A DNA stretch of 52,398 nucleotides from Polynucleobacter sp. AM-25C3. Its GTDB lineage: Bacteria; Pseudomonadota; Gammaproteobacteria; Burkholderiales; Burkholderiaceae. How positions within the stretch are numbered: the first letter of the stretch is position 1; the number at the start of each line of letters is the position of its first letter. The stretch covers positions 1-52,398 of the forward strand of contig NZ_JACVOS010000015.1 of the NCBI RefSeq assembly GCF_018882335.1, given 5' to 3'. This document shows, piece after piece, positions 1 through 8,892 of this stretch. The position numbers and the translations under genes were made by a program. The notes beneath the pieces were generated by a model. The model worked only from the letters and a program-made list of their open reading frames with translations. It ran no database searches and was not told where the DNA came from.

Positions 1-84
1 GCATAGCTCTGGGGCTGGCATGCCAGCCTCGGCTTGTTTGAGGATGGCCATGATTTGGCTATCGGTAAAGCGGGAGGTTTTCAT
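1..84 (-). CDS. IS3-family transposase OrfA, N-terminal fragment
   Basis: The minus strand from the ATG at 84 encodes MKTSRFTDSQIMAILKQAEA and continues GMPAPELC to the window edge. This is the characteristic beginning of the helix-turn-helix OrfA of many IS3-family (IS407-like) elements, which binds the IS ends. An AAGGAAA ribosome binding site lies just upstream of the start. Only 28 codons are visible, so it cannot be judged whether the gene is intact. Confidence 0.8.
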   Translation of the reverse strand, partial: MKTSRFTDSQIMAILKQAEAGMPAPELC

Positions 85-131
85 AGAATTTCCTTTAAAT
101 CAAACAACTTAGAAATTCTACTTTTAAGTCA
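1..131 (-). mobile_element. IS3-family insertion sequence, 5' end (partial)
   Basis: This is the start of an insertion sequence read on the minus strand and cut by the window edge. It carries the first codons of an OrfA transposase (84 down to 1) and an untranslated end. The likely terminus is near base 131, where the minus strand reads TGACTTAAAAGTAG; IS3-type ends normally begin with TG. The other terminus and any target duplication lie outside the window, so the boundary is tentative. The OrfA differs from that of the IS at the right edge, so these are two different elements. Confidence 0.65.
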
Positions 132-310
132 GGTTAAGGGGTGGGGGTATTGCCCAAGCACTGATGACGCAGCACTATTCAGCTTGTTATAAATCAATGT
201 AAATTAACCCAGCCTACCGCTCTAATGGTGGGAATATAATGATTGGTGCTATATTTTGAATGAATTAGTAAAGCAGTATTTGAAGGTATGGCATTAAAAA
301 GTTTTAAATC

Positions 311-489
311 GTTCTCGGGAGAGATTGTTTTTTAGCAACGCCGAAGGAGCAACCGCCCCGGAAACTCTCAGGCAAAAGAACCGAAACGATTATCAAACTC
401 TGAAGAGATATTGGGTATTCGTCACCCAATAACACCGAAGGAGCAAGCAAATATCTTATATTTGTGAATCTCTCAGGTCCAGAACAGAG
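311..489 (+). promoter_or_regulatory. tandem glycine riboswitch (two aptamers)
   Basis: Two glycine aptamers lie in tandem. Aptamer 1 covers about 311-381: GTTCTCGGGAGAG pairs with CTCTCAGG and AGAAC, and the core reads GCCGAAGGAGCAA. Aptamer 2 covers about 398-489: CTCTG pairs with CAGAG, and the core reads ACCGAAGGAGCAAG. The repeated CCGAAGGAGCAA and CTCTCAGG blocks are diagnostic of this riboswitch class. It precedes a DadA-type amino acid dehydrogenase, consistent with induction of glycine or amino acid breakdown when glycine is high. A TATAAT at 235-240 could be the -10 of its promoter, but no convincing -35 is seen. Confidence 0.95.
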
Positions 490-508
490 GGGGCCCCTTG
501 TGCATTTG

Positions 509-534
509 CAATGGGAAACCCTTGACGTTTTTTT
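509..534 (+). terminator. candidate expression-platform terminator of the glycine riboswitch
   Basis: CAATGGG (509-515) can pair with CCCTTG (519-524) around an AAA loop with one bulged T, followed after ACG by seven T residues. It sits between the second aptamer and the dehydrogenase start at 545, where a riboswitch-controlled terminator would be expected. An upstream GGGGGCCCC stretch (489-497) could compete for pairing. The stem is short, so the assignment is moderate. Confidence 0.5.
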
Positions 535-544
535 GGATCTCAAT

Positions 545-1804
545 ATGAAATCATTTGCCATTATTGGTGGTGGTATTACTGGCGTGACAACAGCCTATGT
601 TTTAGCAAAGCGTGGATACGATGTCACTTTAGTTGAACGTCATCGTTATTCAGGGATGGAAACATCGTTCGCCAATGGAGGGCAGCTTTCTGCATCCAAT
701 GCAGAGGTTTGGAACCATTGGTCAACCATCATGAAGGGTATGAAGTGGGTCTTTAAGAAAGATGCGCCACTATTAATTAACCTCAAACCAGACTGGCATA
801 AGGTTTCTTGGTTTGCTGAGTTCATAGCATCAATGCCGAACTATAAAAACAATACGATTCAGACTGCACATATGGCAATTGCCGCTAGAAAGCATCTCTT
901 TTCTTGGGCGCAACAAGAAGGCATCGATTTTGATTTAAAGCGTGAAGGTATTTTGCATATTTATCGCGATAAGTCAGGGTTTGATCATGCTGGTAAGGTT
1001 TCCAAAATGCTAGCAGAGGGCGGCTTAGGCCGTGTTGCCGTAACACCTCAAGAGATGAAGAAAATCGAACCTACGCTGGCTGGTAAATACTATGGCGGTT
1101 ATTACACCAAAAGTGATTCCACGGGAGACATTCATAAATTTACTTATGGATTGTCTGAGGCTGCTACTAAGTTGGGCGTCAAAACAATTTACGACCATGA
1201 AGTGAGCTCTGTAAGGTCTGACGGACATCAGGTGACTTTGGTGCTTAAGGGCGATACCGAAACCACTCAACCCACTTTCGATAATGTCGTTGTTTGCGCA
1301 GGCGTTGGAAGTCGTAGTCTTGCTGCACAGTTGGGCGATCGAGTAAATGTTTATCCAGTCAAAGGCTATTCAATCACAGTCAATCTGAATGACAAAGCCA
1401 GTCAAAAGGGCGCCCCAAATGTCAGTCTATTAGATGACGAAACAAAACTAGTGACAAGCCGTCTTGGAGTTGATCGTTTTAGGGTTGCAGGTACTGCTGA
1501 GTTCAATGGCATCAATAAAGACATCCGCGCTGATCGCATTAAGCCATTGGTCGACTGGGTCAATCAATGCTTCCCAGAAGTCAGTACACGCTCAGTAGTT
1601 CCTTGGGCGGGTTTGCGTCCGATGATGCCTAATATGATGCCAAGAGTAGGTAAGGGCAATAAGCCCAATGTGTATTACAACACCGGCCATGGCCATCTCG
1701 GTTGGACGCTCTCAGCCTGCACTGCAGAGATGATTGGGGATGTTATTCAGTACGGTGAAAATACGGATAGCGCCACTGTTATTCCTGGGTATAAATTTTC
1801 ATAA
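545..1804 (+). CDS. dadA: D-amino acid dehydrogenase, small subunit type (FAD-dependent)
   Basis: This 419-residue flavoprotein of the DadA/glycine oxidase (DAO) family oxidatively deaminates D-amino acids, or possibly glycine, to 2-oxo acids. The N-terminus has the FAD-binding dinucleotide motif IIGGGITG followed by a strand ending in VER. The C-terminus has the conserved GLRPMMP and NTGHGHLGWT segments that close the flavin site. Length matches DadA (about 420-430 residues). The start at 545 is preferred because the Rossmann motif begins four residues later; an in-frame upstream start would overlap the riboswitch. It stands alone behind the glycine riboswitch, so it is probably controlled by glycine. 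The true substrate is uncertain. Confidence 0.85.
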   Translation: MKSFAIIGGGITGVTTAYVLAKRGYDVTLVERHRYSGMETSFANGGQLSASNAEVWNHWSTIMKGMKWVFKKDAPLLINLKPDWHKVSWFAEFIASMPNYKNNTIQTAHMAIAARKHLFSWAQQEGIDFDLKREGILHIYRDKSGFDHAGKVSKMLAEGGLGRVAVTPQEMKKIEPTLAGKYYGGYYTKSDSTGDIHKFTYGLSEAATKLGVKTIYDHEVSSVRSDGHQVTLVLKGDTETTQPTFDNVVVCAGVGSRSLAAQLGDRVNVYPVKGYSITVNLNDKASQKGAPNVSLLDDETKLVTSRLGVDRFRVAGTAEFNGINKDIRADRIKPLVDWVNQCFPEVSTRSVVPWAGLRPMMPNMMPRVGKGNKPNVYYNTGHGHLGWTLSACTAEMIGDVIQYGENTDSATVIPGYKFS

Positions 1805-1854
1805 TGTATTTGTAGCGGAGAATTTCCATCATTTTTTAGCTAGTTCTTAGCAGC

Positions 1855-1882
1855 AAAAAAGCCATCTTCGGATGGTTTTTTC
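1855..1882 (+). terminator. intrinsic terminator after dadA
   Basis: A six-base-pair stem, GCCATC (1861-1866) with GATGGT (1871-1876), has a stable TTCG tetraloop. It is preceded by six A residues and followed by a T tract, 50 bases after the dadA stop. Confidence 0.85.
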
Positions 1883-1986
1883 ATTTGACGTCTGCTTTGG
1901 GCTAATTGGTCTCTCAGCCGTCAATAACAGACTGCCAGCTCACGACCTTATGGGTCCAGCAGAGGCGAATATGCTTTTCATATGCC

Positions 1987-2058
1987 TTGTTACAAAGTTC
2001 AGTATAGTTACAAAAAACTCAAACTTAATAAGTATGGTTAGCTCATTCTTTGTAACAA
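1987..2058 (+). promoter_or_regulatory. TTGTTACAAAG inverted repeat with a third half-site, putative operator
   Basis: TTGTTACAAAG (1987-1997) recurs as its exact reverse complement CTTTGTAACAA (2048-2058). A related TAGTTACAAAA lies between them at 2005-2015. The downstream copy ends seven bases before the ATG at 2066, where a ribosome binding site would normally be. This looks like a set of binding sites for an unknown regulator, or a long-range hairpin in the leader. I do not recognise the motif. Confidence 0.45.
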
Positions 2059-2065
2059 TGGCTTT

Positions 2066-2911
2066 ATGAAAATCTTTACTCGATATATTTTTTCCATTCT
2101 GATGGCGCTAGCCTTTGTTGGCGGTGCTTTTGCTCAACAGGCCGTACCAAATGCTGTGCCAGCAAGCGAGTTGGTCGATAAAGAGGATATTGCTAAGAAG
2201 TTAGCTAATCCAATTGCCAACATGATTTCTGTGCCATTGCAGTATGAATTCAGTCGTGGGGTGGGAAAAAATCAAGGTGGATCAGAGCAAACCTTATTGT
2301 TTCAACCGGTGACTCCATTCAATTTAGGTGGTGGTGATATTTTTGTTATTCGTCCGATCGTGGCGGGAGTGCGTGAAGTGAGTGTTCAGGGTGCTACAGG
2401 CCGCCCTTATTCTGCTTATGGTATTGCAAGCGTCACTATTGAATCTTTTTATGCCCCTAATACCAACTCCTCTTGGATTTTGGGCATTGGTCCCTACGCC
2501 CAATCTCCTTCAGGTAATAGTGGACACTTTGGCTCCCAGCAAACTGGTGCAGGCCTTACTGCCGTTGTTCTCAATCGTGCTGGTCCTTGGACTTATGGTT
2601 TGCTAGGGTATCAATCATGGAGTATGGGGGGCAATCCTGCATTTGGTACGCAAAATAATTTGTATGGACAGCCTTTTGCAGCCTACACCACCAAAACTGC
2701 TTGGACATTTTCGGCTAACATGGAGGCGCTCTATAACTATGACACCCATCGCACTACCAATCCACTGTATTTAGGCGTTTCTAAATTATCGCTATTTGAT
2801 GGTGTGCCGATTTCATTTGCTGCTGGTCCAATGTATTACGTTAGCAACATGCCTGGCGGGCCTTCTGGATGGGGTGCTCGAGCCACGGCCACGCTAGTAA
2901 TTCTTAAATGA
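2066..2911 (+). CDS. outer-membrane transporter-like protein (neuromedin U-type bacterial family)
   Basis: This 281-residue secreted protein has a signal peptide with probable cleavage after GGAFA (about residue 23). It is followed by NPIANMISVPLQYEF, which resembles the start of the bacterial 'neuromedin U'/transporter family of predicted beta-barrel proteins. The rest is rich in Gly, Ser, Asn and aromatics in alternating strands and ends in a short hydrophobic strand (ATLVILK), as expected for a barrel. Function is unknown. No good ribosome binding site is visible; the inverted repeat occupies that place. A broken secreted-protein gene follows after 12 bases, probably in the same operon. 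Confidence 0.6.
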   Translation: MKIFTRYIFSILMALAFVGGAFAQQAVPNAVPASELVDKEDIAKKLANPIANMISVPLQYEFSRGVGKNQGGSEQTLLFQPVTPFNLGGGDIFVIRPIVAGVREVSVQGATGRPYSAYGIASVTIESFYAPNTNSSWILGIGPYAQSPSGNSGHFGSQQTGAGLTAVVLNRAGPWTYGLLGYQSWSMGGNPAFGTQNNLYGQPFAAYTTKTAWTFSANMEALYNYDTHRTTNPLYLGVSKLSLFDGVPISFAAGPMYYVSNMPGGPSGWGARATATLVILK

Positions 2912-2923
2912 CGGAGAATTTCA

Positions 2924-3369
2924 ATGAATTTTTTTAGAAATACGCTGCTAGCAATCAGTCTCTGTGCATGGGGTATCTTTGCATATGCCGCTGATGCAAC
3001 TCAGGCCCCATCTGGCACGGTCACACTTAATTTAAGGGTGCTTGTTTTGCCTACGGACAACAGGCTGAGTCTTCTGGCGGCGTTTTGTCATTTCAGGGAA
3101 AGCAATACCCATTCAATGTGAGTGGCTTGACAATTGGAGCCAATAATATTGGGGCTTCACATTTAGTTGCTAAAGGTGAAGTCTATGGATTGGCTGATCT
3201 AGCGAAGTTTGCCGGGACATATGTCAAGACTGGGGGAAGTATTATGCCAATTACTGGTGGCCAATCAACTTTGGAAAATGAGAATGGCGTGATTATGCAT
3301 TTAGAGGGCACCGTGAATGGCCCCTTAGATCCATCGCCAACGGGAGCAATTGTTCCGCTTGCAAAATAG
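2924..3369 (+). pseudogene. secreted hypothetical protein, frameshifted
   Basis: The ATG at 2924, with a GGAG site upstream, encodes a signal peptide (cleavage near AYAADA) and then SGTVTLNL in frame 2. That frame soon loses sense and stops at 3121. Frame 1, open from 3031, encodes the natural continuation FKGACFAYGQQAESSGG, then the family-like core LSFQGKQYPFNVSG, KGEVYGLADLAKFAGTY and a conserved tail to 3369. Restoring one T in AATTTAAG near 3029-3036 joins the two halves into a protein of about 148 residues. This is a one-base deletion, a sequencing error or, less likely, programmed slippage. The intact family is small, exported and of unknown function. Confidence 0.75.
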
Positions 3370-3494
3370 TCAGCTATAAAACTCATATCACTGCCTCATC
3401 ACAAGCGCTAAACACCGCCCCGCAGAATTCATGCTCCTTGGAAGATAAAGCGAGTTAGCTACCTGTTTAAAGGTTGGCGGCCTATAAGGCCATA

Positions 3495-5226
<1,732 letters not shown>

Positions 5227-5234
<8 letters not shown>

Positions 5235-5415
5235 TCGAGTAAACGTAAGCTCTTTGCTTTAGTTTGGCAGTCTTGGCGCGGCGTTGATCTTCAGTGGTTA
5301 ATGGCTCTTTATCCCAAAGGAGTGCGCGACCAGCTTGCTGGCCCGCTTCGAGATGCGGTTTCTCAGATTTAAGCTCATTTAAGAACTGGGTGAATTCGGA
5401 TGTATATCTAGCCAT
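5227..5415 (-). CDS. DUF3460 family small protein
   Basis: This 62-residue protein begins MARYTSEFTQFLNELKSEKP and contains GRALLWDKEP, matching the small DUF3460 family found beside scpA in Burkholderiales. Function is unknown. The start at 5415 is chosen because MARYTSEF is the usual family beginning and AGGAAAT lies just upstream; an adjacent ATG at 5418 is equally possible. The 3' end overlaps the scpA start, so the three genes form one operon. Confidence 0.8.
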
Positions 5416-5565
5416 CATATTTCCTAAAATTCTCAATTAATTCAATAACTTACGAAAAATACTGCAAAGCAACTATCTGCCTAGCCCATCATTATTAACG
5501 ATTTTTCCTACAAACCTGCTGACTTTTTGGCTAATTCATAGAAATCAGCTCTTTTGGGCTAGTTT

Positions 5566-7236
5566 TTAGAGGTTTGCCGCCAATAAAGCCTCGATTTGAG
5601 GGGCTTCAACGCGAGTCATTAGGTGTTTATAAGCTTTAATCGGGTTTTGGCTCGAAAGGGGCGTTTTAACGTCATTCCATGTCATCGTAGGCACGGAAAG
5701 GAAGTCTTCAACTCCTGCTGTGACTTGTGGCAACACTGGCTTGAGGTAGAGGCTGAGTAAGCGGAACGCTTCCAAGGTGACGCTACAAACTCGTTGTAAG
5801 TCAGCTTCACGCTCTGGATCTTTGGCGATTTCCCAAGGCTTGTTTTCATCCACAAAGCCATTGACCCTGTCAGCTAGCTCCATGATCGTACGCAATGCTT
5901 TGGCATATTCGCGGGCTTCATAAAGCTCGGCAATTTTTTCACTTGCGGATGCAATCTCAGTCAGCAGGGGATTGTTCATAGCTTCATCAGAAACAATGCC
6001 GCCAAAACGCTTCACTAAGAAACCAGCGCTGCGACTAGCGATGTTGATGTATTTACCTAAAAGATCACTATTTACCCTAGCAACAAAGTCTTGGAGATTC
6101 AAATCCAAATCTTCCATACTGTCGTTGAGTTTTGTCGCAAAGTAATAACGGAACCATTCTGGATTAAAGCCGGATTCAATCACACTGTGCGCAGAGATCA
6201 GGGTCCCACGCGATTTACTCATCTTCTCGCCATCCACCGTGAGGAAGCCATGTGCAAATACATTGGTTGGCGTGCGGTAGCCTGCAAAGTGAAGGGTTGC
6301 TGGCCAAAAAAGCGTATGGAAATACAAAATGTCTTTACCGATGAAGTGATACTGCTCGGTAGTCGTATCGGGTCTAACCCACTCCTCAAAGTCCATGCCC
6401 TTGCTCTGGCAGTAGTTGAGGAAGCTGGCGTAGTAACCAATAGGAGCATCAAGCCAGACATAGAAATATTTGCCTGGAGCATCGGGGATTTCAAAGCCAA
6501 AGTAGGGTGCATCACGGGAGATGTCCCAGTCACCAAGCTTGCTCTCACCTGCTTGTCCAACCCATTCCTTCATCTTGTTGCGTGCTTCAGGTTGCAAGGG
6601 AGTCTTTACTTGAGTCCACTCACGCAAAAAAGTTTCACAGCGAGGATCTGACAATTTAAAGAAGTAATGGTCAGACACTTTTTTAATGGGTGTTGCACCG
6701 CTGACTACAGAGAAAGGATTTTTTAAATCGGTTGGAGAGTAGGTTGCTCCACACTTTTCACATGAATCTCCGTATTGATCTTTGGCGCCGCACTTAGGAC
6801 ATTCGCCTTTGATAAAACGATCCGGTAAGAACATTTCTTTTACAGGATCATAGGCTTGCTCAATGGAGCGCATTTCAATTAAGCCAGCATCACGAAGCTT
6901 GAGGTAGATACTCTGAGCAAGTGTTTCATTCTCAGGACTATCAGTGGTGTAGTAGTTGTCAAACGAGATTAAGAAATCGTCGAAGTCGCGCTTATGTTCT
7001 TTCCAAACATTGGCAATCAGTTCTTTAGGTGTTAATCCTTCTTTTTCGGCGCGCAACATGATGGGCGTGCCGTGAGTGTCATCGGCGCCAACGTAATGCA
7101 CTTCATGACCACGCATTCTTTGGAAACGAACCCAAATATCAGTCTGGACATATTCCACCAAATGCCCAATGTGAATCTGGCCATTGGCGTAAGGTAAGGC
7201 GGAGGTAACTAGCAGGCGACGTTTGGAGCTACTCAT
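5566..7236 (-). CDS. metG: methionyl-tRNA synthetase
   Basis: This class I synthetase charges initiator and elongator tRNA-Met. The 556-residue protein has [14 protein letters not shown] (about residues 12-25), a zinc knuckle with two CPKCG/CEKCG pairs near residues 145-165, and the KMSKSRGT loop. It ends soon after the anticodon-binding helical domain and lacks the C-terminal tRNA-binding dimerisation domain found in the E. coli enzyme, a common short form. The ATG at 7236 is preferred over an upstream start because [19 protein letters not shown] is the conserved beginning. fdhD runs divergently upstream. Confidence 0.97.
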   Translation of the reverse strand: MSSSKRRLLVTSALPYANGQIHIGHLVEYVQTDIWVRFQRMRGHEVHYVGADDTHGTPIMLRAEKEGLTPKELIANVWKEHKRDFDDFLISFDNYYTTDSPENETLAQSIYLKLRDAGLIEMRSIEQAYDPVKEMFLPDRFIKGECPKCGAKDQYGDSCEKCGATYSPTDLKNPFSVVSGATPIKKVSDHYFFKLSDPRCETFLREWTQVKTPLQPEARNKMKEWVGQAGESKLGDWDISRDAPYFGFEIPDAPGKYFYVWLDAPIGYYASFLNYCQSKGMDFEEWVRPDTTTEQYHFIGKDILYFHTLFWPATLHFAGYRTPTNVFAHGFLTVDGEKMSKSRGTLISAHSVIESGFNPEWFRYYFATKLNDSMEDLDLNLQDFVARVNSDLLGKYINIASRSAGFLVKRFGGIVSDEAMNNPLLTEIASASEKIAELYEAREYAKALRTIMELADRVNGFVDENKPWEIAKDPEREADLQRVCSVTLEAFRLLSLYLKPVLPQVTAGVEDFLSVPTMTWNDVKTPLSSQNPIKAYKHLMTRVEAPQIEALLAANL

Positions 7237-7368
7237 GAAAAGCGGACTTAAATAGAAAAATTCAACCAATGGGAATACAAGATTATGGGGCTTGAGCCTT
7301 TACTTCAGCGCTAATTTTAGTCTGCGGTTACAGTTAATACTGAATTGAACCTATTTAAGAGGCGTTTT

Positions 7369-8217
7369 ATGGCTTTGCCCCACAACATTCAGATGTCTAA
7401 TGCTTCCGTGCCACTGGTGCACGAGGTGCAGATCGTGGATGAAGCCGGACGCATCAAGACCACGCATATCCCCGGGGAGCGCCCTTTAACCATCTATTTG
7501 GATAAGCGCGAGGTCGTGACCTTGATGACCCTGGGTAGCGCCCCAGAGGCTCTGGTGCTGGGTTATTTGCGTAATCAACGTTTAGTAGAGTCCCCCGACG
7601 ATATTGCCAGTATTCAGGTGGATTGGGAGACGGATTCTGCTGCTGTGAAGACCCATCGCAGCACTGTTGATATCGATGCCTTAACCAGCAAGCGGGTGGT
7701 GACTACGGGTTGCGGGCAGGGCACGATGTTTGGTGGTCTGATTGAGGAAATGTCGGAGATTCGACTGCCTGATGGCCCCCAGTTAAGCCAAGAGGCAATC
7801 GTGGCGCTGATCGACAGTATTCGGATGCATGACACCATTTATAAGAAATCCGGCTCTGTTCATGCCTGCGCAGTGTTTGAGCGGGATGGTAAAGACGGGG
7901 TTCGCCTACTCCATTTCATTGAGGATGTAGGGCGCCATAACGCCGTAGATTCTATTTCGGGTCTGATGTGGCTTGCGGATAAGCCTGGTAAAGACTTGAT
8001 TTTCTTCACAACGGGCCGTCTCACCTCAGAGATGGTCATCAAGGGTGCCCAGATGGGCATTCCATTCCTATTGACTCGCTCAGGCGTGACCCTGATGGGC
8101 TTAGAGCTTGCCCGCAAGACCAATCTCACCTTGCTATCTCGTTGTTCAGGCAAACACTTTGAGATTTATAACGTCCCTGAGCGGGTAATTTTTACCTCAC
8201 CTCCCGCCTCTTCGTAA
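7369..8217 (+). CDS. fdhD: formate dehydrogenase accessory sulfurtransferase
   Basis: FdhD transfers sulfur from the cysteine desulfurase to the molybdenum cofactor for formate dehydrogenase. The 282-residue protein contains TTGCGQGTMFGG, the sulfur-carrying cysteine loop, then HACAVF, FIEDVGRHNAVDS and FFTTGRLTSEMV, all family signatures. The second cysteine of the CxxC pair seen in E. coli is glycine here (CGQG). The ATG at 7369 has an AAGAGG site six bases upstream. No formate dehydrogenase genes are in the window. It lies between metG and dcd, 41 bases before dcd. Confidence 0.93.
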   Translation: MALPHNIQMSNASVPLVHEVQIVDEAGRIKTTHIPGERPLTIYLDKREVVTLMTLGSAPEALVLGYLRNQRLVESPDDIASIQVDWETDSAAVKTHRSTVDIDALTSKRVVTTGCGQGTMFGGLIEEMSEIRLPDGPQLSQEAIVALIDSIRMHDTIYKKSGSVHACAVFERDGKDGVRLLHFIEDVGRHNAVDSISGLMWLADKPGKDLIFFTTGRLTSEMVIKGAQMGIPFLLTRSGVTLMGLELARKTNLTLLSRCSGKHFEIYNVPERVIFTSPPASS

Positions 8218-8258
8218 ATTGATGGTCATAGGCCTGGCGATGGTTTTACAATTCGGCC

Positions 8259-8825
8259 ATGACTATTAAATCTGACCACTGGATCCGCCGCATGGGCGAG
8301 CAAGGCATGATCAGCCCATTTGAACCTGGGCAGGTCCGCCAAGACGCCGCCGGACAAAAAATTGTGAGCTACGGCACTTCAAGCTATGGCTATGACATTC
8401 GTTGCGCTGATGAATTCAAGATCTTCACGAACATCAATAGCACCATCGTTGATCCAAAGAATTTCGATGAACAATCGTTTGTTGATTTCAAGGGCCCAGT
8501 TTGTATCATTCCTCCAAACTCTTTCGCTTTAGCAAGAACTGTTGAGTACTTCAAGATTCCACGTAGTGTATTAACGGTTTGCGTTGGTAAGAGCACTTAT
8601 GCTCGTTGCGGAATTATTGTGAACGTCACCCCATTCGAGCCTGAGTGGGAAGGTTACGTAACACTCGAGTTTTCTAATACCACTCCATTACCAGCAAAAA
8701 TTTATGCTGGCGAAGGCTGTGCACAAGTCTTGTTCTTTGAGAGTGATGAAGTGTGCGGAACATCGTACAAAGATCGTGGTGGCAAATACCAAGGTCAAGT
8801 TGGTGTTACCTTGCCAAAGACATAA
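8259..8825 (+). CDS. dcd: dCTP deaminase
   Basis: This enzyme deaminates dCTP to dUTP, feeding thymidylate synthesis. The 188-residue length is normal for the trimeric enzyme. Recognisable segments are [55 protein letters not shown] (with the Arg-Glu active-site pair) and [14 protein letters not shown] at the C-terminus. It lies in the same direction as fdhD upstream and the decarboxylase downstream. Confidence 0.97.
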   Translation: MTIKSDHWIRRMGEQGMISPFEPGQVRQDAAGQKIVSYGTSSYGYDIRCADEFKIFTNINSTIVDPKNFDEQSFVDFKGPVCIIPPNSFALARTVEYFKIPRSVLTVCVGKSTYARCGIIVNVTPFEPEWEGYVTLEFSNTTPLPAKIYAGEGCAQVLFFESDEVCGTSYKDRGGKYQGQVGVTLPKT

Positions 8826-8892
8826 TTCTTTCATTTAAGTAGCTTATATTCAGCCTGTCTATTTGTCTTCTTGGTAAACCTAAAGGGTACTC

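Noticed and set aside
1025..1270. Minus-strand open frame inside dadA
   Set aside because: It is a shadow of the dadA gene without its own ribosome binding site or recognisable motif.
1872..2069. 65-codon open frame before the secreted protein gene
   Set aside because: It begins inside the dadA terminator, has no Shine-Dalgarno and no protein-like composition; the region is better explained by the inverted-repeat regulatory site.
5546..5567. Terminator-like hairpin AGCTC-TTTT-GGGCT on the plus strand
   Set aside because: There is no plus-strand gene to terminate, and on the minus strand, the direction of metG, no T tract follows the stem.
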